From Pirellula sp. (GTDB lineage Bacteria > Planctomycetota > Planctomycetia > Pirellulales > PNKZ01), in the NCBI GenBank assembly GCA_013822735.1, contig PNKZ01000024.1:1-64000 (forward strand): a stretch of DNA of 64,000 nucleotides, in the 5' to 3' direction. Shown one piece after another: positions 18,167 to 26,649 of the stretch (position 1 is the first letter of the stretch; every line of letters starts with the position of its first letter). The notes beneath the pieces were generated by a model, which saw only the letters and a list, made by a program, of their open reading frames with translations, did not search any database and was not told the origin of the DNA. A program made the translations under genes and the position numbers.

Positions 18167-19429
18167 ATGAATCGAATCTGCTCTGCTCGCGCAATTTCTC
18201 GCAATCAAATTGCCGCGTTCATTCTCGGCGCCTTCGCAAGTGCGTCGGGCGTCGTCTTCGCTCAACAAGGGTATCCGTCGACCGGCGCACCGGCAGAAGT
18301 GTACGGAAGCGTCGGCGTTTCAAGCGGTCGCGCCTATCTTGCCGAAGGAAATCCTTTCTGGCGACAAGGGCGACCGCGTGCCACGCTGCTCGGCGGAAGC
18401 CACACCGCGTCGAGCGCGCCCGCCGGTCCGAACTTGGGCCTGGGAACGATGACGCCCGTGCCGACGCCCATCCCGGTGGCGGTGCAGACGCTTCCGATCG
18501 CTCCGGCGTATCCGGAAGCCGGCCATATGGCTGCCGTCCCTTCGACCATCGTTCCACCGAATCCGGTATTGCCGAACGTGGTTGCGCCGCCGGTAAACAA
18601 CGCGCTGGCGTCAACCACGCCTGTTTATGAACAGCAACCGCCGGTTGCGGAGGTTCCAAGTCCCGCAGCTGTTGCGCCGCCTGTCGCGCAGCCCGAACTT
18701 CACGGCACGGCGATCCTGATTCAACGATCGGCCGACGGCAATCCGGTGGCGCCGGTCATCGCGTGGGGCGAAGACGCTTTACGACAAATGGAAGGCTTGC
18801 GCGACTACACCTGCACGTTTAAGAAGCGCGAAGTCGTCGACGGCAAGTTGCTCGATCAGCAAACGATGTTCGTCAAATCGCGCCCGGCGCCGCTGAGCGT
18901 ATACATGTACTTCCTCGATCAAGACGTGCGCGGCCAGGAAGCAATCTACGTCGAAGGGCGCAACAACGGCCACATCGTCGCACATCCGGTCGGCTTCAAA
19001 CAGACGCTGGTCGGAACGCTGTCGCTGGCCCCCAACGATTCGCAAGCGATGGACGGCAATCGCTACCCCATTACGTCGTTCGGCATCAAGAACTTGCTGG
19101 GCCGCTACCTCAAGGGGATGTACAGCGATATGCAGACCGGCGAAACCGAAGTCCGCATCATTGAAAAAGCTCGGGTCAACGATCGCGTTTGCACCTGCAT
19201 CCAAGTCTCGCATCCGACGAAGCGTCCTGAGTTCGTCTACTCGATGACGCGACTCTACGTCGACGACGAGTTGAACGTGCCGATTCGGTACGAAGGGTAC
19301 GACTGGCCGCGCCGTCCCGGAGAAGGGCCGCCGTTGGCCGAAGAATACACATATGCGAACATGAAGCTGAACGTCGGTCTGACCGACGCCGACTTCGATC
19401 CGCGCAATCCGCAATACGGCTACAAGTAA
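18167..19429 (+). CDS. secreted DUF1571 domain protein
   Basis: This protein of about 420 residues starts at MNRICSARAISRNQIAAFIL with a signal peptide ending near VVFAQQ. Residues about 30-190 are a low-complexity Pro/Ala/Thr/Val linker (PTPIPVAVQTLPIAP). The C-terminal 235 residues form the DUF1571 domain: EDALRQMEGLRDYTCTFKKR, GQEAIYVEGRN, ARVNDRVCTCIQVSHPTKR and TRLYVDDELNVPIRYEGYDW. DUF1571 is frequent in planctomycetes, and its LolA/LolB-like strand pattern suggests a lipid- or ligand-binding periplasmic fold. The role is unknown. It is divergent from the MBL gene, sharing a 170 bp promoter region. Confidence 0.85.
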   Translation: MNRICSARAISRNQIAAFILGAFASASGVVFAQQGYPSTGAPAEVYGSVGVSSGRAYLAEGNPFWRQGRPRATLLGGSHTASSAPAGPNLGLGTMTPVPTPIPVAVQTLPIAPAYPEAGHMAAVPSTIVPPNPVLPNVVAPPVNNALASTTPVYEQQPPVAEVPSPAAVAPPVAQPELHGTAILIQRSADGNPVAPVIAWGEDALRQMEGLRDYTCTFKKREVVDGKLLDQQTMFVKSRPAPLSVYMYFLDQDVRGQEAIYVEGRNNGHIVAHPVGFKQTLVGTLSLAPNDSQAMDGNRYPITSFGIKNLLGRYLKGMYSDMQTGETEVRIIEKARVNDRVCTCIQVSHPTKRPEFVYSMTRLYVDDELNVPIRYEGYDWPRRPGEGPPLAEEYTYANMKLNVGLTDADFDPRNPQYGYK

Positions 19430-19458
19430 GACGGCCGCGCTGTGAGTTACTCGCGGCG

Positions 19459-21585
19459 TTAATCATAAGCAAGCGGTGCGTCCGGCCCTGCTCTATTAGG
19501 AGCCGTGCTCACTTCGAAGCGTAGCGCTTCATCGAGTTCTGCCGCAGAAAGACGGTAGACCAGCAGCGCGCCGTTGACGATGTGCAACGGTCGCCGATGA
19601 CGCAGGTAAGCGCAGAGCCGAGCTAATCGCGCCTGCTCGAAATCGTCGGTGAATCGAACCCACCATTGCGGATTCGGCTTGTTCAACAACTCGGCCCGAG
19701 CCTTTTGGTCGTAAGCGGTTCGTTCGAGGTCGGCGGCATGAGGGAGCAACTCTCGATAACGTTCCTCGTAGCTCCGTTGCCACGGTCCTTCGAAGGGGCT
19801 GACATACAACGTTTGCAACATCGTGGCGCTGATGCAGTAAACCCCCGGTGCAAGGCGGGGTTCGAAAGGTTGTCGCAGCGTCGGGTCGAGCATTTCACGG
19901 CGAAAGTAACAGGGGAGCAGCGTGGGATCAAAACCGACGGAGCGCGGCGGCGTCGTGCCGAAGTAAGACAAGTAGAGACGCGGCCTCGTCGGACCGGAGA
20001 GGATCCCTTGCTCGTCGAGCCAGTCTTTCAGGGCCGGTAGTTCTTGGCCCCAATCGAGCGAACTGTCGACGAGGTGCTGATGTCCTTCGTCGAGTCCGCC
20101 CGAGGGGAGATTGAAGTAAGCGAGATAGTTGGGAAAGGCCGCCGCCGTATCGCCGATATAAAGTGTGAGGCAGACGACCGTCCCTACTTGGGCCGCGCGC
20201 AGCAGCTGCGAAGCTCGGGTAGCAAGAACATTGAACCAGTTACCCGCGACGCCGCATATGATGAACAACGGCGCAAACATCGGCAGGATGTGCCGAATGC
20301 CGATATTCAACGGACCGGTAATCGACGTGTAACCGTATACGACGAGAATGTACCACAGCGGATAGGTTGCGTAGAAGCCGACCCACAACAGCTGCCGGGG
20401 GCGTGAGCCGGACTGCATTTGTGATCGCCGCAGCGACACGTGTGCGGCAAGCCCGAGGGCAAGCACGAAGAAAAACGCCGGCGGGGTCTTATAAAGAAAG
20501 CTGAGCGGGAAGAACGACGGAAAGCCGCGCGTGCCGAACCAGCCGTCGAGAAATGCGACGCGTCCTCCGGTCGTGCGTACGGTTTCCGCGAAGCAATACA
20601 GGTACGCTTCGGGCAGCATCCGCATTGCGTGAGCACGTCGCAGGACCGGCTCAAATCGCCCTGTCTGGGCCGCGATTTCCGTAAACCTGCCGAGGTAGAT
20701 GCGCCGTTCATCGTTGGGGAACTCGCGAAACGTGTCGAACGTGAAATCGAACATCGCCCAAATCACGGCCCAAGCGCCGACGGCGTGCACGACGGCAATC
20801 ATCAGAAAGTGGGGTAGCCGTCGCAGTCGCGGCGTGACGATGCTTTCCTTCCCGCCGAACCACGTCGGAATCAACTGAACGCGGAGTGAAGCCGGCGCGG
20901 CAATTCGAATAAGGAGCATCAGCGCAGCGATCGGCAACAGCAACACGGTCGAGAACTTCGCCGTCAGCGCCAATCCCCAAACGAGCGACGAACAGAGTAA
21001 TCGTACGAGCGTCACGCGCTCCAGCACCAGTTGCAAGGAATACGCCGCAGCCGTGAACGCCAACGCTCCGAACGTATCGGGCGTTGCCGCCGCCGCGTGC
21101 GCCAGCACCGTCGGGTTGAAAGCGTAGAGCACCAGTGCGACAAAGCCGCCGGCCGCGCCGAACAGTTTCCGCGACCAGAGAAATACTAGCAACCCGAGTA
21201 CCACGCTGCCGAGCGAGTTCATCATCCGGCAACGGTGCACGACTTGCATCGGATCGTTGCCGACTTCGAAAAGCAGTTGCCGACCGTAGCCCCAGTTGTC
21301 GGCCTGCCGCCAGAGCGGTTGGTCCGTCGAAGGGGCCCGGGCGCGCATCCATTCCAGCGGCCAGGTCATCCAGAGTTGCTGACTGATCGCGAGCGGCAAG
21401 ATGCGAAAATCGCCCGTCCGCCGCGCGGCGAAGCCGCTGGCAATGTGCGTCCCTTCGTCGAACATGGCACACTTGTTCCAAGCGGCGGCATTGGCCAGTG
21501 CGAAATGCGCAACGAGCAGCGCGCCTACCACGCCGGCGATCCGGATTTCACGCCAATAAACGGTGCTCGGCGTGTCGTCCGACAT
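19459..21585 (-). CDS. GT39-like membrane glycosyltransferase
   Basis: This 708-residue protein has about ten hydrophobic helices in the first 480 residues and a hydrophilic C-terminal region. After the first helix comes NKCAMFDEGTHIASG, the acidic DE motif in the first periplasmic loop typical of GT-C enzymes such as protein O-mannosyltransferases and ArnT. GPLNIGIRHILPMFAPL in a later helix is also typical. It is likely to move a sugar from a polyprenyl phosphate donor onto protein, lipid or glycan at the outer face. GGGAGA-like bases precede the ATG. Donor and acceptor are unknown. Confidence 0.82.
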   Translation of the reverse strand: MSDDTPSTVYWREIRIAGVVGALLVAHFALANAAAWNKCAMFDEGTHIASGFAARRTGDFRILPLAISQQLWMTWPLEWMRARAPSTDQPLWRQADNWGYGRQLLFEVGNDPMQVVHRCRMMNSLGSVVLGLLVFLWSRKLFGAAGGFVALVLYAFNPTVLAHAAAATPDTFGALAFTAAAYSLQLVLERVTLVRLLCSSLVWGLALTAKFSTVLLLPIAALMLLIRIAAPASLRVQLIPTWFGGKESIVTPRLRRLPHFLMIAVVHAVGAWAVIWAMFDFTFDTFREFPNDERRIYLGRFTEIAAQTGRFEPVLRRAHAMRMLPEAYLYCFAETVRTTGGRVAFLDGWFGTRGFPSFFPLSFLYKTPPAFFFVLALGLAAHVSLRRSQMQSGSRPRQLLWVGFYATYPLWYILVVYGYTSITGPLNIGIRHILPMFAPLFIICGVAGNWFNVLATRASQLLRAAQVGTVVCLTLYIGDTAAAFPNYLAYFNLPSGGLDEGHQHLVDSSLDWGQELPALKDWLDEQGILSGPTRPRLYLSYFGTTPPRSVGFDPTLLPCYFRREMLDPTLRQPFEPRLAPGVYCISATMLQTLYVSPFEGPWQRSYEERYRELLPHAADLERTAYDQKARAELLNKPNPQWWVRFTDDFEQARLARLCAYLRHRRPLHIVNGALLVYRLSAAELDEALRFEVSTAPNRAGPDAPLAYD

Positions 21586-21609
21586 CGAGGTCTCCCCAGC
21601 GGCGCCCGT

Positions 21610-22557
21610 TTAGCGGAGGCGAATTTCATAACCGCAGGTCATCGATTGGCCCGGAGCCAACGTCTGCGGCGCGGCGATAATCCCCTGCTCCGCCATCGCG
21701 AACTGGTCCGGCAAACAGGTGTATGGCTCGATACAAATGGCTTCGCGATGCGGCGGGTTGTAGACCACGCACTGCGAGAAGTGATCGTCGAAGACCACGT
21801 CCAACGTTCGGCCGCTACCGCCGTCGGCAATCGTCGCCGTCGCCGCGTGGTTCGTGAATTCGACGTCCGTGAAAACGTCGTCGAGCTTTGTTTCGGGAAA
21901 CATCAGGCCGGCGGCAAGCCCGTGAGCTCCGGTCGCAGGCAGCTTCTTGCCCGACGGGAGCATGTTGACGAGTTCCCAGTATTTTCGCACCGGTACGGTC
22001 ACACGGCAGCTTTCCGCCGAGCCGCCGGCACCCAGCGGAATGCGGAAGTATGGGTGCGATCCGAATCCATACGGCAGCGGTTTGTTGTCGGGATTGCTGA
22101 TGGTGATCGTGCTTGCGAGCGTGTTCCCCTTGAGCTCGTAGCTCACGACGATCCGAAAATCGGCGGGCCATTTCGTCAGGATCGACGGGTCGACTTGCGA
22201 AGCGTGAAACTCGCCGACGACGCGCGCGGCCGATTGTTCAATCGTCTTCCAAGGGCGATTCAAGCAGAAGCCGTGAATCGCGTTGCCGCGGGTGTCGTTT
22301 CCTTCCAGTTCATACGTCTTGCCGCCGTAGCTCAACGTCGTGCCCCGCAGCCGGCCGGGATAAGGGAAGAGCAACGGAATACCGCTATGCGACGGGCGTT
22401 CCTTACCGCTTGCAAAGTTTGGATGCGACCAGAGCACGTCGACGGGAGCGCCGTCGACGACTCCCTGAAACTTGTAGCAGTTGAATCCATAGCCGACGAG
22501 TACGGTCGCTTGGGAGCCGACCTTGGGGTCGACGAGCGTTACTTGTTCCAGGCTCAT
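21610..22557 (-). CDS. galM: aldose 1-epimerase family protein
   Basis: This 315-residue protein is a GalM-type mutarotase. Visible signatures are HSGIPLLFPYPGRL (substrate loop), NAIHGF with a catalytic His, YGFGSHPYFRIPLG with the second conserved His, and AICIEPYT with the catalytic Glu. The start at 22557 overlaps the stop of the upstream membrane gene as ATGA, so the two are translationally coupled. The much longer frame that begins at 22890 is an artefact crossing that gene. Some members act on glucose-6-phosphate or other sugars, so the exact substrate is unproven. Confidence 0.9.
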   Translation of the reverse strand: MSLEQVTLVDPKVGSQATVLVGYGFNCYKFQGVVDGAPVDVLWSHPNFASGKERPSHSGIPLLFPYPGRLRGTTLSYGGKTYELEGNDTRGNAIHGFCLNRPWKTIEQSAARVVGEFHASQVDPSILTKWPADFRIVVSYELKGNTLASTITISNPDNKPLPYGFGSHPYFRIPLGAGGSAESCRVTVPVRKYWELVNMLPSGKKLPATGAHGLAAGLMFPETKLDDVFTDVEFTNHAATATIADGGSGRTLDVVFDDHFSQCVVYNPPHREAICIEPYTCLPDQFAMAEQGIIAAPQTLAPGQSMTCGYEIRLR

Positions 22558-23603
22558 GACAAACTTCCTATCGATAGTGAGGAGTTCCGGTGAGGCGTTT
22601 CCGGCTGTTCGAACGAAGCGACCGACGGCCGCGTCGTGAGATAGAGCGGCTCGCGCGACAGATGACGGACGGCGGTCATCATTGCAATGGTAATGCCGAG
22701 CCAAAGCAGCCCTGAGCGTACTTCGGCCGGCGAGGTTTCGCCGAAGCTCGCGGTGGCCAGGCGATGCATGAGCATCACCACCGCGCCGAGCGAGAGGGCG
22801 AAGAGCGACGTGATGGCCGTGTGGTAGCCGAGGAGCGTGTCGCGGGCCGCTTCGGGAAGTTGCAGCATCACGACGACGCCGACCGGCCATTGAAGCAGCG
22901 TCGCGACGAGCGCAACTTGCGCTCCGCGCGCTTTCAGGCGAGCGGAGGCGAATGCTAAGTCGACGGCCTGTGCATCGTTTGCGGCGGCGGCCGCCAGAGA
23001 GCGCATGATGAGCCGAGGTTTGGCCGTAGCAAGCGCCATGAGCATGGCTCCGGCGACCGCAAGCGAAGCCAGCGTGAAGTGCGTCACCCGTGCGACGACC
23101 TCAGGATCGATCAAGACGTGGACGTAGCGGAGCGGCAATTCGGCGGCCGCCGGTCGGGTGCTAAGAACGCTCAAAATCGAGAACAGCGTAGGGAAATGGT
23201 AAACGGTGTTGGTAATCGCCGCGGCGGCGAGGAAGTAAGCCAACGCAGTGCGGCGCGAACCGCTGCGCCAAAGTGCGAGCCAAGCTTCAAAACACACGGC
23301 CGAGAAGACGAGTTCGGCGATCGTGAAATAGTACCGGCTTCGCGGCAGCGATTCGAAGGCGATGAGCACTTCGCGCGGTTGCGAGGTATACCAAATCCAC
23401 GCGGAAAGAACGCCCAGGACCATGCCCGTATAGAGGCCGTGCATCGAACCGCGCAGGAGCCGAAGGCCGACAGCGTCGGCAAGCGGATCGCTGCGACGAC
23501 GCGATCGAATGTAGAGCCAGAGAGCCAGAATCGGCCCGCCAAACGCCGCATTAACCGCCGTAAGATGCAGCGCCGTGACGAGGATTTGCAGCAGATCCAA
23601 CAA
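22554..23603 (-). CDS. multi-pass membrane protein, hypothetical
   Basis: This 349-residue protein starts with TTG at 23603, with GGAG eight bases upstream. It has about eight hydrophobic helices, at residues 5-30, 53-70, 90-110, 120-145, 170-195, 225-250, 262-285 and 300-315. His residues fall within or near helices (LTAVNAAF preceded by LH, VHVL, THFTL), a pattern compatible with haem binding, though I cannot establish it. It is coupled to galM by an ATGA overlap. I do not recognise a named family. Confidence 0.72.
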   Translation of the reverse strand: MLDLLQILVTALHLTAVNAAFGGPILALWLYIRSRRRSDPLADAVGLRLLRGSMHGLYTGMVLGVLSAWIWYTSQPREVLIAFESLPRSRYYFTIAELVFSAVCFEAWLALWRSGSRRTALAYFLAAAAITNTVYHFPTLFSILSVLSTRPAAAELPLRYVHVLIDPEVVARVTHFTLASLAVAGAMLMALATAKPRLIMRSLAAAAANDAQAVDLAFASARLKARGAQVALVATLLQWPVGVVVMLQLPEAARDTLLGYHTAITSLFALSLGAVVMLMHRLATASFGETSPAEVRSGLLWLGITIAMMTAVRHLSREPLYLTTRPSVASFEQPETPHRNSSLSIGSLS

Positions 23604-23798
23604 AGCCCGAGCTCCGGCCGATGACGATGGCGAGTGCGAAGAAAGCCGATTATAGAGCGCGGGCCGGCGGGCGAAAGCCGCCGATTTGCGAGCTTGCGGG
23701 GCACGCGCGGCTGATTTCGAGCGAAGTTCGCGCGTCGAGCCGTCGTCGGATTGACAGAGCTTGTCTCAGCCGACTACCATCGAACGATCGATATCTCA

Positions 23799-23871
23799 GG
23801 GCGGTTAGCTCAGCTGGCAGAGCGCCATGTTTACACCGTGGATGTCGTGGGTTCGATCCCCTCACCGCCCA
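23799..23871 (+). tRNA. tRNA-Val (anticodon TAC)
   Basis: A 73-base cloverleaf: acceptor GGGCGGT with ACCGCCC plus A, D-arm AGCTCAGCTGGCAGAGC, anticodon stem CCATG/CGTGG around loop TTTACAC giving TAC, and T-arm with GTTCGATCC. One T-T mismatch is present in the T stem. CCA is not encoded. The gene is preceded by TTGACA at 23750-23755, which may be its promoter -35 element. Confidence 0.96.
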
Positions 23872-24553
23872 CTTTTGACGCTTCGTGTCGTTGCGACGTT
23901 TGGCGTTTCCCGCCGCTTCTCGGCGAACCGAGCTCCGCTTGGCGGATGTTCGGCTTTTGATCCTGCGCAGATGCTGCTTTTTACAGACATTTTCCTGCGC
24001 GGTACCTTCTTTTTCTTGCGCAGTGCGCCCGCTGCTCCGTGCCGCGATGTGCGCGAGCAGGTTCATTTTGCGCACTTCGCATGGTCGTCCGACCGGCGCG
24101 CGGCGCCGTTTGCGGCAAATGTTGCCGGTCGCCGCGCCCGAAATCGACGTAAGTCTCTCGAGTGCCCACCGCCGCGTGCGCACTACGTCCCCGCCGTGGT
24201 GCGCGGCCTTGTTGGTAAGCGCTCCGACGCGCACTTCGAGGGCTCCGTTGTGCGCAATTTGCCGATTTAGTGCGCGACACTTACGTCGATTTTGCGATCC
24301 GCGTCGGCGCTCACGTATGGGCCTTTGCCGAACTGTCGAGTGCCGGTCGGCAACGTTATTTCGGAGTAGCATGGAGTAACTCACGAGGGACCTCTCGGCC
24401 CGCAACGGCTCAAGCTTCGGGGCGAGAAACGGCGCCATTGCTCCCGGCGACTTTTGCCTAAGCGAAGACGGCGCCACAAATCACGCCGCATTATCCCCGA
24501 ACTGCCGGCCCACTTTCCAGAGTAGATTTGGCCGGGGCTTCGCAGGCGTTCGG
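23872..24553. repeat. gene-free region with TGCGCA-rich repeats and paired ACTTACGTCGATTT copies
   Basis: No convincing gene is present in these 680 bp. The stretch contains AAATCGACGTAAGT at 24141-24154 and its exact reverse complement at 24279-24292, forming an inverted pair about 124 bases apart. The flanks and interior are peppered with TGCGCA/GCGCAC motifs (for example near 23977, 24012, 24066, 24177, 24252 and 24272). The same 14-mer and TGCGCAGTGCG occur in the 54 kb intergenic block, so this is a diverged copy of a repeat family rather than random sequence. Confidence 0.6.
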
Positions 24554-25240
24554 CTACCGTTGCCCGAGGCGTTTCCAGGCCTGCAGTTGCGCCGCGGTCG
24601 GGGGTGCGTCGGGGTGTCCGAGTTCGGCTTCCCAGGAGAACTCGTGCAGGAAGCGCGTGATCGGGTGCCAGTCGTTCCCGTGTTCTTCACGAACGCGCAC
24701 GCTCGGTAGGCGAAGCAGCCCTTGGCTGTAGGCGGCAGCCATTTGTTCCGCATTGAGCAATGCCGCTTTCTGGCCGTTTTGCACCCACCACCGCTTTTCA
24801 CGGGGAAGCGTCGGTTGACGGGACGCTGCGGCGGCGGGCTTCGGCTTGTGGGCAGCTTTCTCGTCGGCCGGCTTGGCCTTCGTAGGAGCGGCAACCGGCG
24901 GCGGGTCGATTACCGGCCGAATCCGCCGCTTCTCTAAAGCCGTTTGCAGGAGCGTCTGTTCGAGCGATCCCGGCGTTTTGCCGGAATTCTGCGGCTTCGA
25001 GGAGGTTGGGACGGAATTGTTCGGAGAAGGTGCGGCCGTTGGCGAGGACGTCTTTGCGACCGTTTTGCCGCGTGCTGCTTTATCTGCCCCCGTAACTCCG
25101 GCGATCAGGCTTTCCACCTCGTCTTGCAACTTCTTGTGTTGATTGGCGAGGAGGGTCGACGTAATGGATTTACGTACGACATTGCCCGGAGCGGTTGAGC
25201 CCGGGTTGGTAGCGCGTTGTGTGGTCGGCTCGTTATTCAT
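24554..25240 (-). CDS. hypothetical protein with Pro/Ala/Lys linker and C-terminal globular domain
   Basis: This 228-residue protein starts at MNNEPTTQRATNPGSTAPGN. The first 130 residues are low-complexity Ser/Thr/Pro/Ala/Lys with one short helix (LANQHKKLQDEVESLIAG). The last 80 residues look folded: REKRWWVQNGQKAALLNAEQ, then SQGLLRLPSVRVREEHGNDW. The Trp-Val, Gly-Leu and Trp spacing resembles a GYF_2-type protein-interaction domain, but this is tentative. There is no signal peptide. It is divergent from imuA across a 700 bp gap. The function is unknown. Confidence 0.65.
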   Translation of the reverse strand: MNNEPTTQRATNPGSTAPGNVVRKSITSTLLANQHKKLQDEVESLIAGVTGADKAARGKTVAKTSSPTAAPSPNNSVPTSSKPQNSGKTPGSLEQTLLQTALEKRRIRPVIDPPPVAAPTKAKPADEKAAHKPKPAAAASRQPTLPREKRWWVQNGQKAALLNAEQMAAAYSQGLLRLPSVRVREEHGNDWHPITRFLHEFSWEAELGHPDAPPTAAQLQAWKRLGQR

Positions 25241-25956
25241 GCGGGATAAGGCCCGACGCCGGGTACTTATTGAGTGGGGTGCATTCCGTTTTAGTCGGAG
25301 TGTGTACACATCGTCAACTGTTATCGAAATTACTTCTTCTTTACGGATCGATTGTCGTATTTCCGTTATTTAAGCATGTAAAGTCAGTGAATTATTCGCA
25401 GCTTAACAGGCTATTGTCTGTTTGCGCGTCCACGGGATGCCCGACCTCAGGCTCATGATGCGATGCCATTTCGGACAAGTGTGTGCGATTTAGCGCGCAT
25501 TCGTCGCAATTCGGGTGGTGGTGCGGCACCCACTTTTCTTGTCGTGCCGGGATTGAGACGCACGGAGCGTGGAATTCGTTACCGTCGCTTGTGCGTCACG
25601 CGTAAGAGATTGGCGCGAGAGGGATGTTTGTGCCCGCGAGCAGTAGGTTCGTTCGGGACGATTCGGAGCGCTGCTTTGGTGATGCTATTTGGAAAGGTGC
25701 GCAGTAGCGATTACCGACGGCTTCGAGCCGGCACCTGTGTCGGCGCAAGGTGCTAGAGGAGGCAGCTTTTCATTTGCGATAATTCGTAATGTGGCAGGCG
25801 GAATTTCATCTAGGCCACTGGGGTGAATACGTCAAACATATTGCCCCATTGCGTCAAAAAGACACCATCCACTTCTTAAGCAATCAACCCACAAGAGTTA
25901 TTTTAAGTGAACGTAGGTTCACTACACTGGCGGGCGCGGATGCTTTCCCTTTTGGA
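25241..25956. other. long intergenic region upstream of imuA
   Basis: These 716 bp are more AT-rich than the surroundings and separate two divergent genes. The only long frames (for example 25463-25756) lack RBSs and have skewed Arg/Cys composition, so I do not call them. The right end carries the GAAC-N4-GTTC palindrome described separately. The length suggests the promoters of both flanking genes lie here, and possibly an unrecognised small RNA. Confidence 0.4.
25907..25922. promoter_or_regulatory. putative LexA (SOS) operator
   Basis: The 16-base perfect palindrome GTGAACGTAGGTTCAC contains GAAC-N4-GTTC, the LexA box of the Firmicutes/Actinobacteria type. It lies 35 bases before the imuA ATG at 25957, where a repressor would block the promoter. 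imuA-imuB-dnaE2 cassettes are LexA-controlled in many bacteria, so position and motif agree. LexA specificity in this organism is not known from this window. Confidence 0.65.
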
Positions 25957-26649
25957 ATGAAGCTCATGACGCCCAATACCTTAGAGCAGCTGCGCGAAGA
26001 CCTACGTCGCGTCGAAAGCAATGCCGGCAAGGCCTGGGGCGTGGTATCGAGCGGGCGGGAGGTTGTAGATCGCCTTCTCCCTGCCGGAGGTTTGCGACGC
26101 GGCACGCTTGTGGAATGGCTCGCCTCGGAGCCGGGGAGCGGCGCGACGACGCTGGCCCTCGACGCAGCCCGGTCGGCCGCGGGCGACGGTCGACCGATGG
26201 TCGTCGTCGATCGGCGCGGCTGGTTCTATCCTCCCGCGCTCTCTATCGATTGGCCGCTGGAGCGATTGCTCGTGGTCCGTTGTCGTCGCGACGACGAAGC
26301 CTTTTGGGCCTGCGACCAAGCGCTGCGGACTTCGGGCGTCGGCGCCGTGCTCACGCAGTGCGATGCCGTCGACGAGCGCCGCTTGCGCTGTTGGCAACTT
26401 GCGGCCGAGCAGAGCGGTGCGGTCGGGCTCGTGGTGCGGCACTTGGCCCGCCAGCCCGAGGCTTGTTTCAGTGATTTGCGGTTGTTGGTCGCTCCCTCGT
26501 GCGCCGTCGGGAGGCGGCGTGTTTCTCTTACGTTGCTCCGCGCCAGACAGGGACGTCCCGGCGCAGTGGTCGAGGTGGCCCTCGATGACCATGCGTATTC
26601 TTTGCCTCCGCCTACGGCTTCGCCACGACGGCGAGCCGCCGGGGCGTGA
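25957..26649 (+). CDS. imuA: ImuA, RecA-like mutasome component
   Basis: This protein of about 230 residues is a short RecA-like protein. It has LLPAGGLRRGTLVEWLASEP, a P-loop-like EPGSGATTLALDAARSAA, VVVDRRGWFYPPAL, and CRRDDEAFWACDQALR, all typical of ImuA/SulA-like proteins in front of imuB. ImuA recruits or stabilises the ImuB-DnaE2 translesion complex. I start it at 25957 (or the ATG at 25966) because the operator palindrome lies just upstream; the in-frame GTG/ATG codons further upstream would put the operator inside the gene. Its end overlaps imuB by about 65 bases. Confidence 0.85.
   Translation: MKLMTPNTLEQLREDLRRVESNAGKAWGVVSSGREVVDRLLPAGGLRRGTLVEWLASEPGSGATTLALDAARSAAGDGRPMVVVDRRGWFYPPALSIDWPLERLLVVRCRRDDEAFWACDQALRTSGVGAVLTQCDAVDERRLRCWQLAAEQSGAVGLVVRHLARQPEACFSDLRLLVAPSCAVGRRRVSLTLLRARQGRPGAVVEVALDDHAYSLPPPTASPRRRAAGA

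Noticed and set aside
21235-22593. 452-codon open frame across galM and the GT39 gene on the plus strand
   Set aside because: It spans two conserved minus-strand genes and their junction.
24279-24292. Possibility that the ACTTACGTCGATTT copies are CRISPR repeats
   Set aside because: Spacing is irregular, both orientations occur, and no cas genes are present.
23885-24379. 164-codon frame in the gene-free region after tRNA-Val
   Set aside because: Arg/Ser-rich, overlaps the repeat motifs, and no RBS is present.
25463-25756. 97-codon frame in the imuA upstream gap
   Set aside because: No RBS, Arg/Cys-skewed composition and no recognisable features; more likely noncoding.
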